DNA of 64,000 bases from Agriotes lineatus (GCA_940337035.1 CALNHX010001056.1:124001-188000); one strand, 5' to 3'; counted from the first letter of the stretch, positions 45,722 to 56,710 are shown. The notes: a model not told the origin generated them from the sequence alone. Program-made: numbers and translations.

Positions 45722-45760
45722 AGTGGCGTAACTAAGATTTTGCTCTAGGGGGTGTTCTGG
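45722..45760 (+). other. Orphan hAT-like terminus
   Basis: CAGTGGCGTAACTAAGATTT has the form of a hAT left end like those at 24373 and 41277. No inverted partner AGTTACGCCACTG is seen downstream. It may be a solo end or part of a truncated second element. Confidence 0.4.
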
Positions 45761-47109
45761 GAGAGTGATCTAACTTACATTAATAATTAAAAAAAAATTG
45801 GGTGTACCATAAAGTTGAAATGTGCCAATTCGTGCCACCTATATTTACATATTTCATACCTTTTATTATCTACCCAATTAGTAGTAAGGCCCAGCAGTAT
45901 GTGTTTTTATGTGTATTTCCGTAGTATCACATCATACGTGGGAAATGCTATGTGAGTGGCCGCGGACTATGAGTCTCGAGTGTGGACGCGCTAGTGTTAC
46001 GTGATAAAATATGCTAACAATACAAGTTCATTCGGAGAACAAGAAGAGACCTGCAAGTGAACTCATTCGCTGTCAAACCTGCAAAAGGCAAAAGTCGCCC
46101 CGATTCGCGCCCTAATAGGAGAATACTGCGGATTAATTGGTTTGGGCCCAAATTGACCAAGTGAAGTCTTACATGGGCCCACCATGGGGTACGTGCAGCT
46201 CTAGGCGAAGTGCCAGCCAAGAAGCTAAGCAACGCATTGGAGGCGCCCGCGGCGTCCAAAGGGAAAAAGGTTAGTTCTGTTCGCAATCGCGCTAAGAGAT
46301 CCAACAACAATTAGAACATTGTCAATAGTTGTTGTAATGAACCATTGCGCAACTACGAGCAAGTGGGTCGCTGCCAGATAACGGGGAATGACCGGCCGCC
46401 ATTACGTCATTTGCTGATTTGGCGTCCCAGGGGCTGCAAATAACAAAGCGTCCTAAAAAGAATCGACAACTTCACGTCCGAACTATTTGTGTGTGCGGAA
46501 TTACTTTAGGCATTGCGCTCGTGAGCTTTGACTTTGCATGGGCTACTGAACGTTTGGAATCTAGTTAAGGCATTTTCTCATGTGCAGTGCATAGCTGCTT
46601 TGTGTACTCATTTTTATGTATATTTTTCGTTGTGTGTCTATGTTTGTTTGCAGATTATATATATTCCTGTAAACTGTTGGGTTTTTATTACCATTGGTGT
46701 TTGCATTTGTAAGTACATTTGAGGTGTCAGCGAGCTGACCTTAACAATGTTAGTTTACCCTTAACCGCACTAACGATGTGAATAGAGTCTCATAGCTCAC
46801 CAACTGGATAAGCTAGTGAACTAGGGCATTGTAACGTAATAATTCAGTCGGTGTAGGGCTAGGCAAGAGGCCGTGTTACAAAGTATAGTTGATTTCATTT
46901 CTATAGGACTTGAAGTAGGCCTTAATTTAACTTCTTGGCAGTGTAGACCACCTAGTCTATTTAAATAGGTGAAATTAATTAGTGTACCAAAATTGCATTC
47001 TTATATTTGTATTCGATATTGATTGTGAAAGGATCTGTAAACATAACATGATTATTACTGTATCAAATTGTGCCGACCAACCATAAGGATGTTTGTTAAT
47101 CCAAACAAG
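45761..47109. other. Unresolved interior of the hAT element
   Basis: A GC-rich patch at 46040-46480 is open for 98 codons on the minus strand without motifs. On the plus strand it vaguely recalls the tail of a LINE reverse transcriptase, too weakly to call. The rest is AT-rich and empty. Confidence 0.25.
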
Positions 47110-47304
47110 CAGAGCCGGATTAAGGATATGTGAGGCCCAGGGCTAAATTTTTTTAGAGGCCCTATTCCCATTTATGCAACGGGTACAAAGGGATCTAAAT
47201 GATTAGAAACCGCACTAGATTATAACCTTCGAATCTTTTCGAGGCCCCCGAAATTCGGTGGCCCAGGGCTGCAGCCCCCTTAGCCCCCCCTTAATCCGGC
47301 CTTG
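47110..47304. mobile_element. 195-bp hAT MITE with perfect TSD
   Basis: CAGAGCCGGATTAAG and CTTAATCCGGCCTTG are the inverted ends. Exact 8-bp duplication CAAACAAG lies at 47102-47109 and 47305-47312. Subterminal AGGCCCAGGGCT and its inverse follow. Short, non-coding, and internally deleted relative to any autonomous partner. Confidence 0.93.
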
Positions 47305-47612
47305 CAAACAAGAGCGTAATTTGATATTCTGCATCTAAGCAGTTTTCCGTATCATGCGCCTAAAAGACCCATTAATAATAATCAAACCACAAAATAAAGT
47401 TGATTTGTAGTTTATGTATTTTACTGCGGCAAATAAACATTCCCCATTAAAAGTTCTTCGAAATAGTTATTTGGTTTAAGTTCATTAATTCTATTATAGC
47501 AACATATTCAAGATACCTCTTTGAATGTGTTTAGACATAAGATAGTAATGAAAGGGTGGTTTCGGGGGGGGGGGGGAGGGGGGTGCACAGCTAAATCTTG
47601 GTGCTGCCACTG

Positions 47613-47840
47613 GACACGTCTCGATTGCATCACCCACTCCTGGAGGACATGCTGTTGGGAACCTCCAATAGCGTGCAGGCCTCGTAGGGGCAGCGAACTT
47701 GACTGCCAGGCTCTTTGTGGCCGCTTTGGTGCTTTGAATTAACTTACAGCGCCATGGGGAAACTCGCGTATTATAAGTCGCAAATACGTACAGCTCTTCG
47801 CAGAAGCTGCATGGGGCTGTCGTATTCTTAATTAAATCTG
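47613..47840 (+). repeat. Dispersed repeat family B, copy 1 (right part)
   Basis: TCTCGATTGCATCACCCACT matches TTCGATTGCGTCACCCAAGC at about 63590. The homologous run fades beyond about 47700. A run of 12 or more G lies just left of it inside the hAT end (47565-47585). Confidence 0.55.
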
Positions 47841-48083
47841 TATGTTAAATATCTGGGCATGCTACAGTCGCGGAAACCAAAATTCACTGTACACTTCCCG
47901 GTCAGAAGCGGATTTGCAAATATTTATAATTCTAGGATACAATATGTTTAAGTCTAACACACAAGGAAATACCTAGAACATATATAAATTGACTTCGGCT
48001 TTTACTGTGAAAACAAACATTACCGGCGAGGCATCCAGCTGGTCCGTTACTAAGTACAGTTTAAGAAACAGAGTTACAAGCAA

Positions 48084-48499
48084 TCTTATAACATAAAATC
48101 GGTGCTCTCTTTGTATGTTTGCGTGTACATATGTATGTTTGTTCGCTATCTCCTCCGAAGATACTGGACTGATTAAGTTGTACGATGGCTTAAAAGTTTG
48201 CTAATTATTAGACTTAGATCGTAGGCTGGTTTTTATTTTCAAAAAAAGTGCGAAAAAGTTGTAATTTAATTAACTCCTCTAGGCAGCAGAGCGGAGGGCC
48301 TATCGCCGTGTACTATTAGCTCGGGTGCGCGCATTATTCAAACTAGAGAGATCGGTCTTGCGGTAGAGTGCTGGCCTATCACCCGGGTGACCCGGGTTCG
48401 ATCCCGCCGATGCATCTTTTTTTTTAAATTTATATTAATAAATCTCTCTTAATTTTGCGAACCGAAACGTAGTTCGGGTGACTCACTAGTTAAATATAA
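48084..48499 (+). repeat. tRNA-Gly-bearing repeat, copy 2
   Basis: Parallel to 22668-23055 over its full length, with an extra ATGTTTGCGTGTACATATGT insertion near 48115 and divergence upstream of the tRNA-like module. Confidence 0.75.
48346..48414 (+). tRNA. tRNA-like module (degenerate)
   Basis: GCGGTAGAGTGCTGGCC (D-arm region), GACCCGGGTTCGATCC (B-box intact) and GCCGATGCA match the copy at 22911-22980. The anticodon stem-loop reads GGCCTATCACCCGGG, no longer a tRNA-Gly(GCC) loop. Acceptor 5' strand unpaired. Not a functional tRNA. Confidence 0.6.
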
Positions 48500-48720
48500 A
48501 GAAGAATGCATATCAAGCAAGACGCCATTATCTTCAGCGAAGAAAAGAGATTGCAGTGGTACGGACATTCCCGACGAGCCAAACGCATAAAATTGCTAAA
48601 CATGATAACAGACTGAAACCCAACGGGATGAAGAAAAGAGGACGACCAAGAAAATCCTAGAAGGATGGGAGAATAAAACAAAGTGCATTAAGAGCCTTCT
48701 TAAGTGAAGAAAGACAACTA
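48500..48720 (+). pseudogene. LINE C-terminal tail fragment
   Basis: A plus-strand frame reads EEKRLQWYGHSRRAKRIKLL (about 48540-48600), followed, after stops, by a Lys/Arg-rich stretch equivalent to RRKRGRPRKSW. The LQWYGHVRR...GRRKRGRPRKSW pattern is typical of the tail downstream of the reverse transcriptase in insect non-LTR elements. It abuts the end of the tRNA-Gly-bearing repeat, and no reverse-transcriptase core is attached. The minus-strand 63-codon frame here is a shadow. Inactive debris. Confidence 0.6.
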
Positions 48721-48919
48721 TAGACATCCCTACTCATACATATGCGTTTTCCTTCTGTTAAATTATTTCTATTATTTGCAGCTATTAGTTTATCCTTTTA
48801 TTCACGTTATACAAGTAGTGTTGGTAAAAAGACCTCGCATCATCACTTTGCAGGTTATACTCTGCTAACAGCCAGCGTCGTTAACAGATACACTAGAATC
48901 ACTACATAATATTATCTAG

Positions 48920-49265
48920 TAGTATGGCTTACGATTCAATTTCAATAAATCCAAAGCGACGATCATTGACCAACAGAATGAAGGAGTAATAGGTACAACT
49001 TAAACGAATTGAGAATTGCAAAGTGGTTAGTAAAGTTAACAGTTAACAAAGCTTTGGAGAGATCGAAATATAAAAAACAACATTTAACTAGTTAACACTA
49101 CGGTTTTCCCTATATTTTCGTGTCCCTCTGAGACTTGGGTGATACAATTTGAGATGTGCTGCCAGTTCAGAATGGTGAGAGTACGCTGGACAGTTAGCAG
49201 AACAAATGTATACAGATTTAATGAAATAAAAACAGAAACAACGCTTGTGATCTCTTACATGTGGC
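48920..49265 (+). pseudogene. LINE reverse-transcriptase end and tail fragment
   Basis: Near 48925-48990 a frame reads YGLRFNFNKSKATIIDQQNE, the segment after the catalytic YADD block in non-LTR reverse transcriptases (form YGLxINxxKTKxMII). Near 49135-49240 another reads SETWVIQFEMCCQFRMVRVR followed by WTVSRTNVYRFNEI, the thumb/tail segment (form GSETWT...FEMWCYRRMLRISWTDRVTNEEVL). The catalytic residues and all upstream domains are missing and frames are broken by stops. Both parts are in the same order and strand, so they come from one LINE copy, different from the fragment at 48500-48720. Confidence 0.6.
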
Positions 49266-52200
49266 CGTATTCAGAAATACGGCTCGTAATTTAGCCATGG
49301 TAATAATATTGAAAAACTGACTGTTCAAGATAAACCGATGGGAATTCGTAATTCGTAAACCTAGTGGCCAAACTTGTTACAATCTAAAATGAATTTACAA
49401 GTTATAAAACCAAACGTGCCTCCAGATAGCTTCAGTGAGAGGGGCGCGGTTCTAGTCTAAAGCCGTCGGCGTTTCTATCTAAATCTACTTAGGACAAATG
49501 TCGAAAATAGGTACCTAGTTATTATTATACGGGCGTCATAGGATTTAATTCTCACCGACAGATGTGATTGGTATTCCCTAATTAAGAACGGAACGACGTC
49601 GTTGAAGTTGGCAAAGCTGCGGATTTACCTGTCCTCTACCTCTTAACGTTTAGATCGCTCATAATAACACCTGCATGCAGTGGTACAAACCACAGGCAAG
49701 CATAATGTACAAACGATAATGTATATTGAATTCACACAAGACCACAGGGCAATTTATGCAATTTATTGCTATCTGGGTGACACTAAGGTGACGTCACGCT
49801 TACAACTATACCATCAACATTATTAGGCTGGTCATACTCCAACCGGCCTCTTAGTAATACACGAGGCCCTCCGTGAGAGGGAAGGAAACTCGTCCATGAC
49901 ACGAACACTCGAATAACACACATATTAAGATGGTCTTAAGCCCTGAGTCTCACTTCTAACAGCACAACAAAATAATGAATAATTCAGACAAGCTTAGATT
50001 GAGAAATGGCATCTAATTGCAATAAAATAAAAATTAATCAGACTTGAATTTAGGAATAATATGTGCAAAGCTATGCAAGTAATAAAGAAATTAATTCTCC
50101 TAACATAAAGAACAAAGCAGAGCTCAAATCATAGAGGTTGCATTCATGTTCTATTTAATCAATGTAAATTTGTAGGAATGAATCGATTATGAAAATAATT
50201 AGTAAATGCTGGTCGAGGGTATTTTGCAAGTCATAATTCATTAATAACAATTCTCTGTGAGCATATCATAATAAGGTAATGTGGAGGAAGGCAAAGCAGG
50301 GTGCAACGAGCACGAAGTGAGGTCAAAGCTAAAGGCAAATCATAAATAAAAAAGGAAAATGGAACAACAATATTGGAAATTTGCTGAATTTACAAACAGT
50401 TTATTGATTAGCAAGTATAACAATGAAATGGACTTTTAATTGAATTCAGAAGTGATCAAAAAAGGATGTGCGCGAAAAGAAACATGAGTCAGTGCAATAA
50501 GTGAATGAAAAGACATTTAAAACGGTGCAACGCCAGTGATAATGTAAGACAATGATTAGAAAAATCAAAGGACAATTTAGTAAATAAGGTAGAATTGTAA
50601 AATTAGTTCGATTTTAAGAATTTATTTATTAAAAAGGTCAATTGAACAGAGTTGATTTCCTATTTGTATTGATGTGCAATTGTTAATAACAACTAAAAAA
50701 AATAATTTTACTGACAGCCCAGTTTTATTCTCCCAGAAAAATCTAATTTTTATATAGTAAATATTAAAATACAGCTCCGAAACTTTACCAGAGTGTTCAC
50801 GACATAGCAGTGTTCAAGCACAAGTGTGGGTTTTAAAATCGGCCACTACAAAATATTTCCGATCCACAACGGCTTCCGAGGGACGTTCGCCATCCTATTT
50901 TGGCCTACGTTTAACAGCAAGAGGCGGTTTCCGAGGTTCCTGACTTCGTGGCTACATCGGCGGCACACCAGTCCAGCTCCTCCAAGGCCTGCACCACGGT
51001 TCCTGCTCGCTGAGAGAAGATCTGGCACATTATCACCTCTCCGGACATCATCGGACAGCACCTGGAAAAATTGCAAGGTTAGTTGTGAAGCAAAATTGTA
51101 CATGTACCACCGTAAAACCTACCCGGGAGTGGAATAGCATCGCTGCTTGGCAGATTCACGGCGATTTAATAGCTTCAGTAGCTTCAAATTGAGAATTTAG
51201 AAGTCCAGAATTGAGGTTAGGATTCCTTGACGTCATTATTTCGAATCAACGAAGTGGAGGGTTTTGGCTAGAAACAAAACACGATCAACCGACGCTATAA
51301 GAAAGCGGGAAAATAAAAAACTTACCTATTTAATTTGCCCATTGAGTAGTAATTCATATCACAAACACGAAAACGATCTGCATTTGCTAGTTTTTCATAA
51401 AGACGTAAAATTATATGACAGATTAGCTCCGTTGTAGCATTTAGGTTGCTTTTGACCTACGCACCATAGGCGTGCGATCAAAATTTTAAATCTAAAATTG
51501 TGAACCCAGACCTTGAAGAAGAGCTCTGTTCTGCTATGAGTTAGCCAACAATAATTCAAGTTGCAAGTAGATTACATTATAAATAGGGGCGTACGATCAT
51601 TCAGGTCAAGCATACCACTAGACCGCTTATTTAATTATTCCTGAGAACCAAAATTAGTTATCTGATTTGTGACGAACCCAGAATTAAAAATAATATGTAT
51701 GGTGGCTCTAGATATTTTTATTAATAGAAGCAATTAGTTAGTAGTGGGCGGCCATTACAATATATACTAATAATATTCGATTTACTCTAATTATATATGT
51801 AGGTACGAGAAGGAAAGGTATAAACATGCTCTGCAGAAACTATCCAGAAACGATCTGATATATGTGCCTCAAGTGTTGACAATACCGACTTGAAAGAACA
51901 GTAAACCCACAGCTTAAAGTTGCGTCGGAGGCCTTTTTCGAGACCTAGGGCACGGGTAGCTGTGAGAAATGTTCGTTGAAAGGGCAGAAATACGGGAGTT
52001 TTGACATGCGGCACGAGCGAGGATGAGACTGCATTGTGTATGCGAAAAATCTAACTTCACAGTCGTTCGTCGGCGTACGGCGGAACCGACCAACGTATTT
52101 TAACAGATCAAAGTTTTTAGTGTCACTCCGAGTAAACCGATTAAATAACGATATAGTACTAAATAATCTCACTGCAATCTCATCGCATAAAACAAGAGCA

Positions 52201-52690
52201 CACGTTCGGACGTCCGCCTTCATTACCGGTCGTTGAACACCAGGGAATAATGCATCAACGTTAAGAGCCGGCTGGCTGCTAAGCAGCTTGTCTCCTCAAA
52301 ATGTTATCGGGAACGGAACTGACGGTGTCGTGCATTTGTAAGTCGCAACCGCCACCAAAACTAAATGTCGCTCCTGCATCGATCAGGGCGCGAAAATCAC
52401 GTAGCAATAACAAAATTTTAAAATAACATAATAAACTGACTGATTAAAACTAGAAAATGTAATTTGCGAGGCAAGTAACCGGCTGGAATAGCATCCCCGA
52501 AACATAGATGAATCATGAATCATAACCACTATATATCAGTGAACAATATTTGATGTAATGAGCGTTTTTTCGACTAAGACGAATTCGGGTGTTAAGATTA
52601 AAAAGACAACTAAAACTTCTAATTTATCCTCATACTTTCACAAGTTAAGGTCTTGAAACTTTATTTGGCGGTAGAAATACAAAACTGCCA
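49266..52690. other. Unclassified 3.4-kb stretch
   Basis: No family recognised. GC-rich islands at 50860-51080 (open on both strands, 85-103 codons, no motif) and 52200-52400 stand out from AT-rich surroundings. A TGTGACGAACCCAG phrase at 51669 resembles the start of some gypsy-type LTRs, but I found no second copy. Confidence 0.25.
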
Positions 52691-52699
52691 CTGGGCAGA

Positions 52700-53503
52700 A
52701 GACTAGCCAATGGAGGCCAAACACATGGACAAACAACAAGTAATAGAGTCAGAAATGTAACAATAAGAGAAGAGCTCAAAATAGAACCATTGGTATAGCC
52801 AGTAGGAAGGGAACAACTGAGTTGATACGGACATGTAGTTCGAGTGTGAGGAGAAGGTTGGCAAAGCAATAGAAGCTGGAAGAGATGGAAAGAGAGGAAG
52901 GTGAATACCTAGGTTAACTTGGATGGATAAAATCAAGAAAAGGGGCAGGACTATAACTGAAGCAAAATGGCTAGTTAAACAGGAACGAATTCCCGAAGTG
53001 CATTGAGGATTCGTCATCTCAGTATAAGGGAAAGGAAAAAAGAAGAGTACATCTCGTATACTTCTCGACAGGCGAACCAACACAACGGCTAAGATACTAC
53101 CATACCCAATGGGAAGTAGTCCAAATAATCCTAATTCCCAAACAAATAAAACCATCAGCAGAGGTAGCTCCATACAGGCCTATCACTTCGTTGCGAATTA
53201 TATTAAAGGTATTCGTAAACTCTTCCTACGATGAATGTTACCATTTATCGAAGAAGCAATTAATACCAGAGAGTTAATTGGCTTTCGTCGGCAACAGTCC
53301 ACTGTTGGGAAGGCACATAAAATTTCCACCAAAATAAAACATGATTTGGAACCATACTGGCCAACATTTATTAACATGACCCAGGCATTTCATTAAGTGT
53401 GGACCACTGGCTCTTATATTAAATCAAATTACTCTCCGTATAACATTTATCTGATATAGTTAAATCGTATTTCACCAACGGACATTTTCTCGTGAAATTC
53501 CGA
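52700..53503 (+). pseudogene. LINE fragments: tail, then reverse-transcriptase 5' half
   Basis: Two plus-strand pieces. At 52735-52860 RVRNVTIREELKIEPLV, then REQLSxYGHVVRV, is a non-LTR tail from one copy. At 53095-53503 a second copy starts with the early reverse-transcriptase blocks: QIILIPKQIKPSAEVAPYRP (the YRPI motif), ITSLRIILKVF, a GF-R-QHST-type block (53280-53310), and finally HRTFSREIP/FLVKFR at the point where the BEL/Pao element is inserted. The catalytic half resumes at 62720. Several stops and frameshifts; inactive before or after the insertion. The minus-strand 156-codon frame here is a shadow. Confidence 0.7.
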
Positions 53504-53870
53504 TGGATATTTTGCGGGTAGTCATCCTCTTGAAGGAATCATTTGAAACACCGCCGTAGTAATTGTAAATGCTTTATTTGTTAAATATACATAGCTTCAT
53601 GCTGGACGCTGTTGTTCTGTTGAGAGCTATAGAGCGTCTCAGGGTGACAAGACAGCGTGGAGAGGATAGGGAATGCTTTCCTTATGGGAATTTCGCTCCG
53701 ACGTTGCCAGTTCTATGCAACGGGTGATGGTATAAGTTGACCGAAATAGACGAAAACCAGAAGTTCCCAATAAGTTCTCACGCAAAATTTTAATTCAGAA
53801 AGCATCATTTGTAGTTCAGATTAATCAGTTTGAGAAAGTATAATTTGTAATTCAGAAACCATTATTTATA

Positions 53871-54146
53871 CAGGGTGATTTGTAATAGGTGTAAAAGACT
53901 TTACTATCTTGTTCCGGAAGTAATTTTAAGATAAAAATGTCATATGGACATAGGTCATATTCCAATTAGTTACAGAACTACAACAGATTTAAATTTTAGT
54001 GAATTAGTAATGATTATTAAAGAACAATTTCAAAACATAAGTAAAAACAAATTGGAATATGACCTATGTCCATTTGACATTTTTATCTTAAAATTACTTC
54101 CGGAACAAGATAGTAAAGTGTTTTACACCTATTATAAATCACCCTG
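53871..54146. mobile_element. 276-bp MITE with about 97-bp near-perfect TIRs
   Basis: CAGGGTGATTTGTAATAGGT at 53871 is mirrored to 54146. The arms run about 97 bp to GGTCATATTCCAATT with roughly three mismatches. TATA lies on both sides. The 73-codon frame 53944-54165 merely reads through an arm. The high arm identity suggests a young insertion. Confidence 0.92.
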
Positions 54147-54485
54147 TATAGAAGATTATAAATAATTAATACCTATATCATATCATTTTTAAAACTGAAG
54201 TAATTTACTGCACATCAGGTTAACGTCTGCTGTATGCATCAAATTGGTTCTTAATTACAACCATAATGAGGGTGACAAATTTGTACTTCCAAAAGTTTGA
54301 GTGATTCATAACTACTTTCTAATGCAAAATAAATTAATAAGCCATTAGGGTAATTTTTTTACAAAATATGTTTAGTCTTCATCTGTTCTCAGAGCCTGTT
54401 GACATATTCCATTTGCGATTATTTTTGCATAGTGTTCTATACATTTATCTATTGTTAGCGCTTTTATTGTTGTTTTGACCGCTCA

Positions 54486-56144
54486 ATGGAGGAAATTGTT
54501 AAATGGAAACGTGGACAATCTTTGCAAGTTTCAGAAAAGCAAATAGTAATGAATCTCGTCAGTTACCATTTAAATCAAACTAACGATTCGATATCCACTA
54601 TAATCAAAAAAGTGTCCGAAATGAGTGGCGTGGGTGAAAAGAAGCTTTACAACGTGAGACAAGTGTACACTTCACCAGCTGGAGTACTTCCTCCAAAAGA
54701 AAGGCCCAAAAAGCGCAAAATTGTTACATCTCGTGAAAACAAATACGACGGAGAAATGAAGAGTGACATTCGCAGAATAGTGCACCAGTTTTATCGGGAC
54801 AATATACCGCCTACAATAAATTCTGTGTTAGCTGCAGTAAATGGCAATGCAAATTTGCCTAATTTTTCGCGCGCAACAATGCATCGCATACTGAGTGACA
54901 TGGACTTTGTGTATGAAAAGCGTGGCAGAAAATCTATTTTAATTGAAAAGCAAGAAATAATCTCTTGGCGTCATCGTTATTTACGCGAAATTCGTAATAA
55001 TCGTGAAGTTGGATACAATATCGTGTATTTGGATGAATCGTGGGTAAATATCGGACATAGTGTATCGAAAGAATGGGTCGATAAATCGATTAAATCGCAT
55101 CGGGATGCATTTATTCGTGGATTGACCACAGGTTTGAAAGCTCCTACAACTCGTGGTCCACGATTTGTCCTGTTACATGCAGGATGCAAAAACGGGTTTA
55201 TTGATGGACCAGAGCTGACTTTTTTGGCTAAGAAAAATACCCAAGATTACCATGATGAAATGGATGGACCCAACTTCGAAAAGTGGTTCGAACATCAGTT
55301 GATTCCGAATCTACCAGAAAAAACTGTTGTTGTTATGGACAATGCGTCTTACCACAGTAGAAAGTTGGAGCAAATTCCGAACAGTACTTCAAATAAAGCC
55401 GAAATTCAGGCATGGCTTTGGTCTAAAGATTTATTTTTTGAAGAGGACTATTTAAAAAACGAATTGTTGGAAGTAGTTAATACCTTCAAACGAAACTATG
55501 ATGGGTATAAAATAGAAGAAATTGCAAAAAGGCACAATGTGAAGATCTTGAGACTCCCGCCCTACCATTGCGAACTGAATCCTATAGAATTGGTGTGGAG
55601 TGAAGTAAAAAGGTATTTAATTTAAATATTGTCGTAAACACTGTTTAATTTTGGCATTTATTGAATTGTAATGCAGCAAAAGCTTCCAAAAGGTCATTTA
55701 AATAAATTTTTAATGTTATCAAAGATCGACACCCAAGATATTATAAATACATAATTAAATTAAACATCCTTTGCTTAATTATTTTATTGTCCATAATTTT
55801 CTTATTTAAAATTATAACATCCACGATTTATCACCGTAATTATTTATTATTAATCTTTAAAAAGTAAATTTAATGCACAATTAAGCGGATTTTTTTTAAG
55901 GTACGTAGCCGGACATAACACGAATTTTAAGGAGAATGAAGTCCGAAATTTAATCAGTGAAGCATATTTGCGAGTTACGCCAGAAAAATGGAATAACTAT
56001 GTAAATCACGTAATAGCAACAGAAAGGACAATGTGGGAAGTCGATAATTTGTTAGAAGATATAGAACCAATTATTATAAATATAAATGATGCAGATAGTG
56101 ATAGTGACATTAATAGTGAAGCGAACAATAGTGACAGCGAGTAG
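54486..56144 (+). CDS. DDE transposase with one intron (456 aa when spliced)
   Basis: Exon 1 is 54486-55612; an intron of 288 bp (GT at 55613, AG at 55899-55900) follows; exon 2 is 55901-56144. Unspliced, the frame ends after 379 codons at VKRYLI. Spliced, it continues YVAGHNTNFKENEVRNLI and ends in an acidic Asp/Ser tail (DADSDSDINSE). The protein catalyses cut-and-paste transposition of its own element. An N-terminal helix-turn-helix region (about 1-120) includes MNLVSYHLNQTNDSISTIIK and a basic GVLPPKERPKKRKIV linker. Catalytic residues: Asp183 (YLDESW), Asp285 (VVMDNASYH) and Glu368 (LNPIELVWSEVK). D285-E368 spacing is 82 residues, against 34-41 in usual Tc1/mariner proteins; I recall a group described as DD82E (Sailor). 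No stop interrupts either exon, so it may be intact. Confidence 0.9.
55613..55900 (+). other. 288-bp intron in the DD82E-type transposase
   Basis: Donor AAAAG|GTATTT and acceptor TTTTTTTTAAG|GTACGT. Joining them keeps the WSEVKRY motif and restores a codon split after two bases. The intron is about 80% AT with a T-rich acceptor. Confidence 0.8.
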
Positions 56145-56612
56145 TGATACACCAATTGTACAATTTTTAAACTTTACAATTAAAAATTATAATCAGTTAC
56201 TGTTTTTTCCAATTTCTATTTTAAATATATAAACTCGATTGCCGTGAAACACATATTCGTTTCATTTATTTTTACCGGCTATCAAATCCACTAAATTTGG
56301 CGAATTTTATGCTTGTTAAAACCTAATTTTACTCATTAAAAAACTATGACAAGTTCCGATTAAAAGAATTATGTGTTTGTGATAACGGAGATTCTACTGT
56401 ACGTAATTGTTTCGTTCTTAAACTTGTTTGAATGACACTGACAAAACGTACCAGGTAATGAGGGATTATAGTTAAGCTGTCTCGATTACAATAGCCGGAT
56501 TTGTTTGTCTGTGATGGGGGCATATTTTCTACAGAACACTTTTGTGGAGACATATGGCATCGCTGTTTGCCGTAAGGCCCTGTACTGTCTAGTCACCCTG
56601 AGACGCAGTATA

Positions 56613-56706
56613 GAATGCTACTGATGTTATTAACAACACATTGTCAGTTCGACTGCGCTCAAAGAACGCGCACGGCGCAGTTGCCATATCAACTTGATAC
56701 TTATCA
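56613..56706 (-). repeat. LTR remnant right of the nested transposon
   Basis: GAATGCTACTGATGTTATTA onward is identical in layout to 62626-62719. On the minus strand this is the 5' end of the 3' LTR. Confidence 0.93.
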
Positions 56707-56710
56707 TAAG

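Larger units (their letters stand above)
41277..47612 (-). mobile_element. Large decayed hAT element, 6.3 kb
   Basis: The left end CAGTGGCGGCACTAG (41277) matches the reverse complement of the right end, CAGTGGCAGCACCAAG (47612). Flanking 8-mers GGCACGTC (41269-41276) and GACACGTC (47613-47620) differ by one base, as an old hAT duplication would. The uninterrupted family-B copy near 63585 (AAGCACGGCTTCGATTGCGT) has a single site. The transposase reads on the minus strand from about 45.5 to 41.4 kb. Nested material includes the MITE at 47110-47304 and probably 42.2-43.9 kb. Confidence 0.8.
53630..56610 (+). mobile_element. IS630/Tc1/mariner-superfamily transposon with DD82E-type transposase, 2.98 kb
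   Basis: Ends: TAGAGCGTCTCAGGGTGACA on the left and, as reverse complement of the right, TACTGCGTCTCAGGGTGACT. This gives about 26-bp TIRs with three mismatches. The intact LTR has GAGAGCTAGAATGC; here TA appears on both sides of the insertion, a precise TA target duplication. It encodes one intron-containing transposase and carries a MITE between its left end and the gene. The boundaries are certain because the 220-bp LTR is restored exactly. Confidence 0.95.
53504..56706 (-). repeat. 3' LTR, split by a DNA transposon
   Basis: Its halves, 53504-53629 and 56613-56706, total 220 bp and match the intact LTR at 62500-62719 with a few substitutions (for example GCGGGTAG against GAGGGTAG). Confidence 0.95.

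Noticed and set aside
46014..46480. LINE reverse-transcriptase tail
   Set aside because: The resemblance is limited to a few residues and lacks the Cys/His pattern expected there.
51669..51690. Start of a gypsy LTR (TGTGACGAAC)
   Set aside because: No second copy, no primer-binding site and no pol sequence nearby.
52703..53173. A 156-codon minus-strand ORF as a membrane protein gene
   Set aside because: It is antisense to a LINE relic with recognisable plus-strand motifs; the hydrophobic product is a shadow.
53944..54165. A 73-codon ORF
   Set aside because: It reads straight through the inverted arm of the MITE at 53871-54146.
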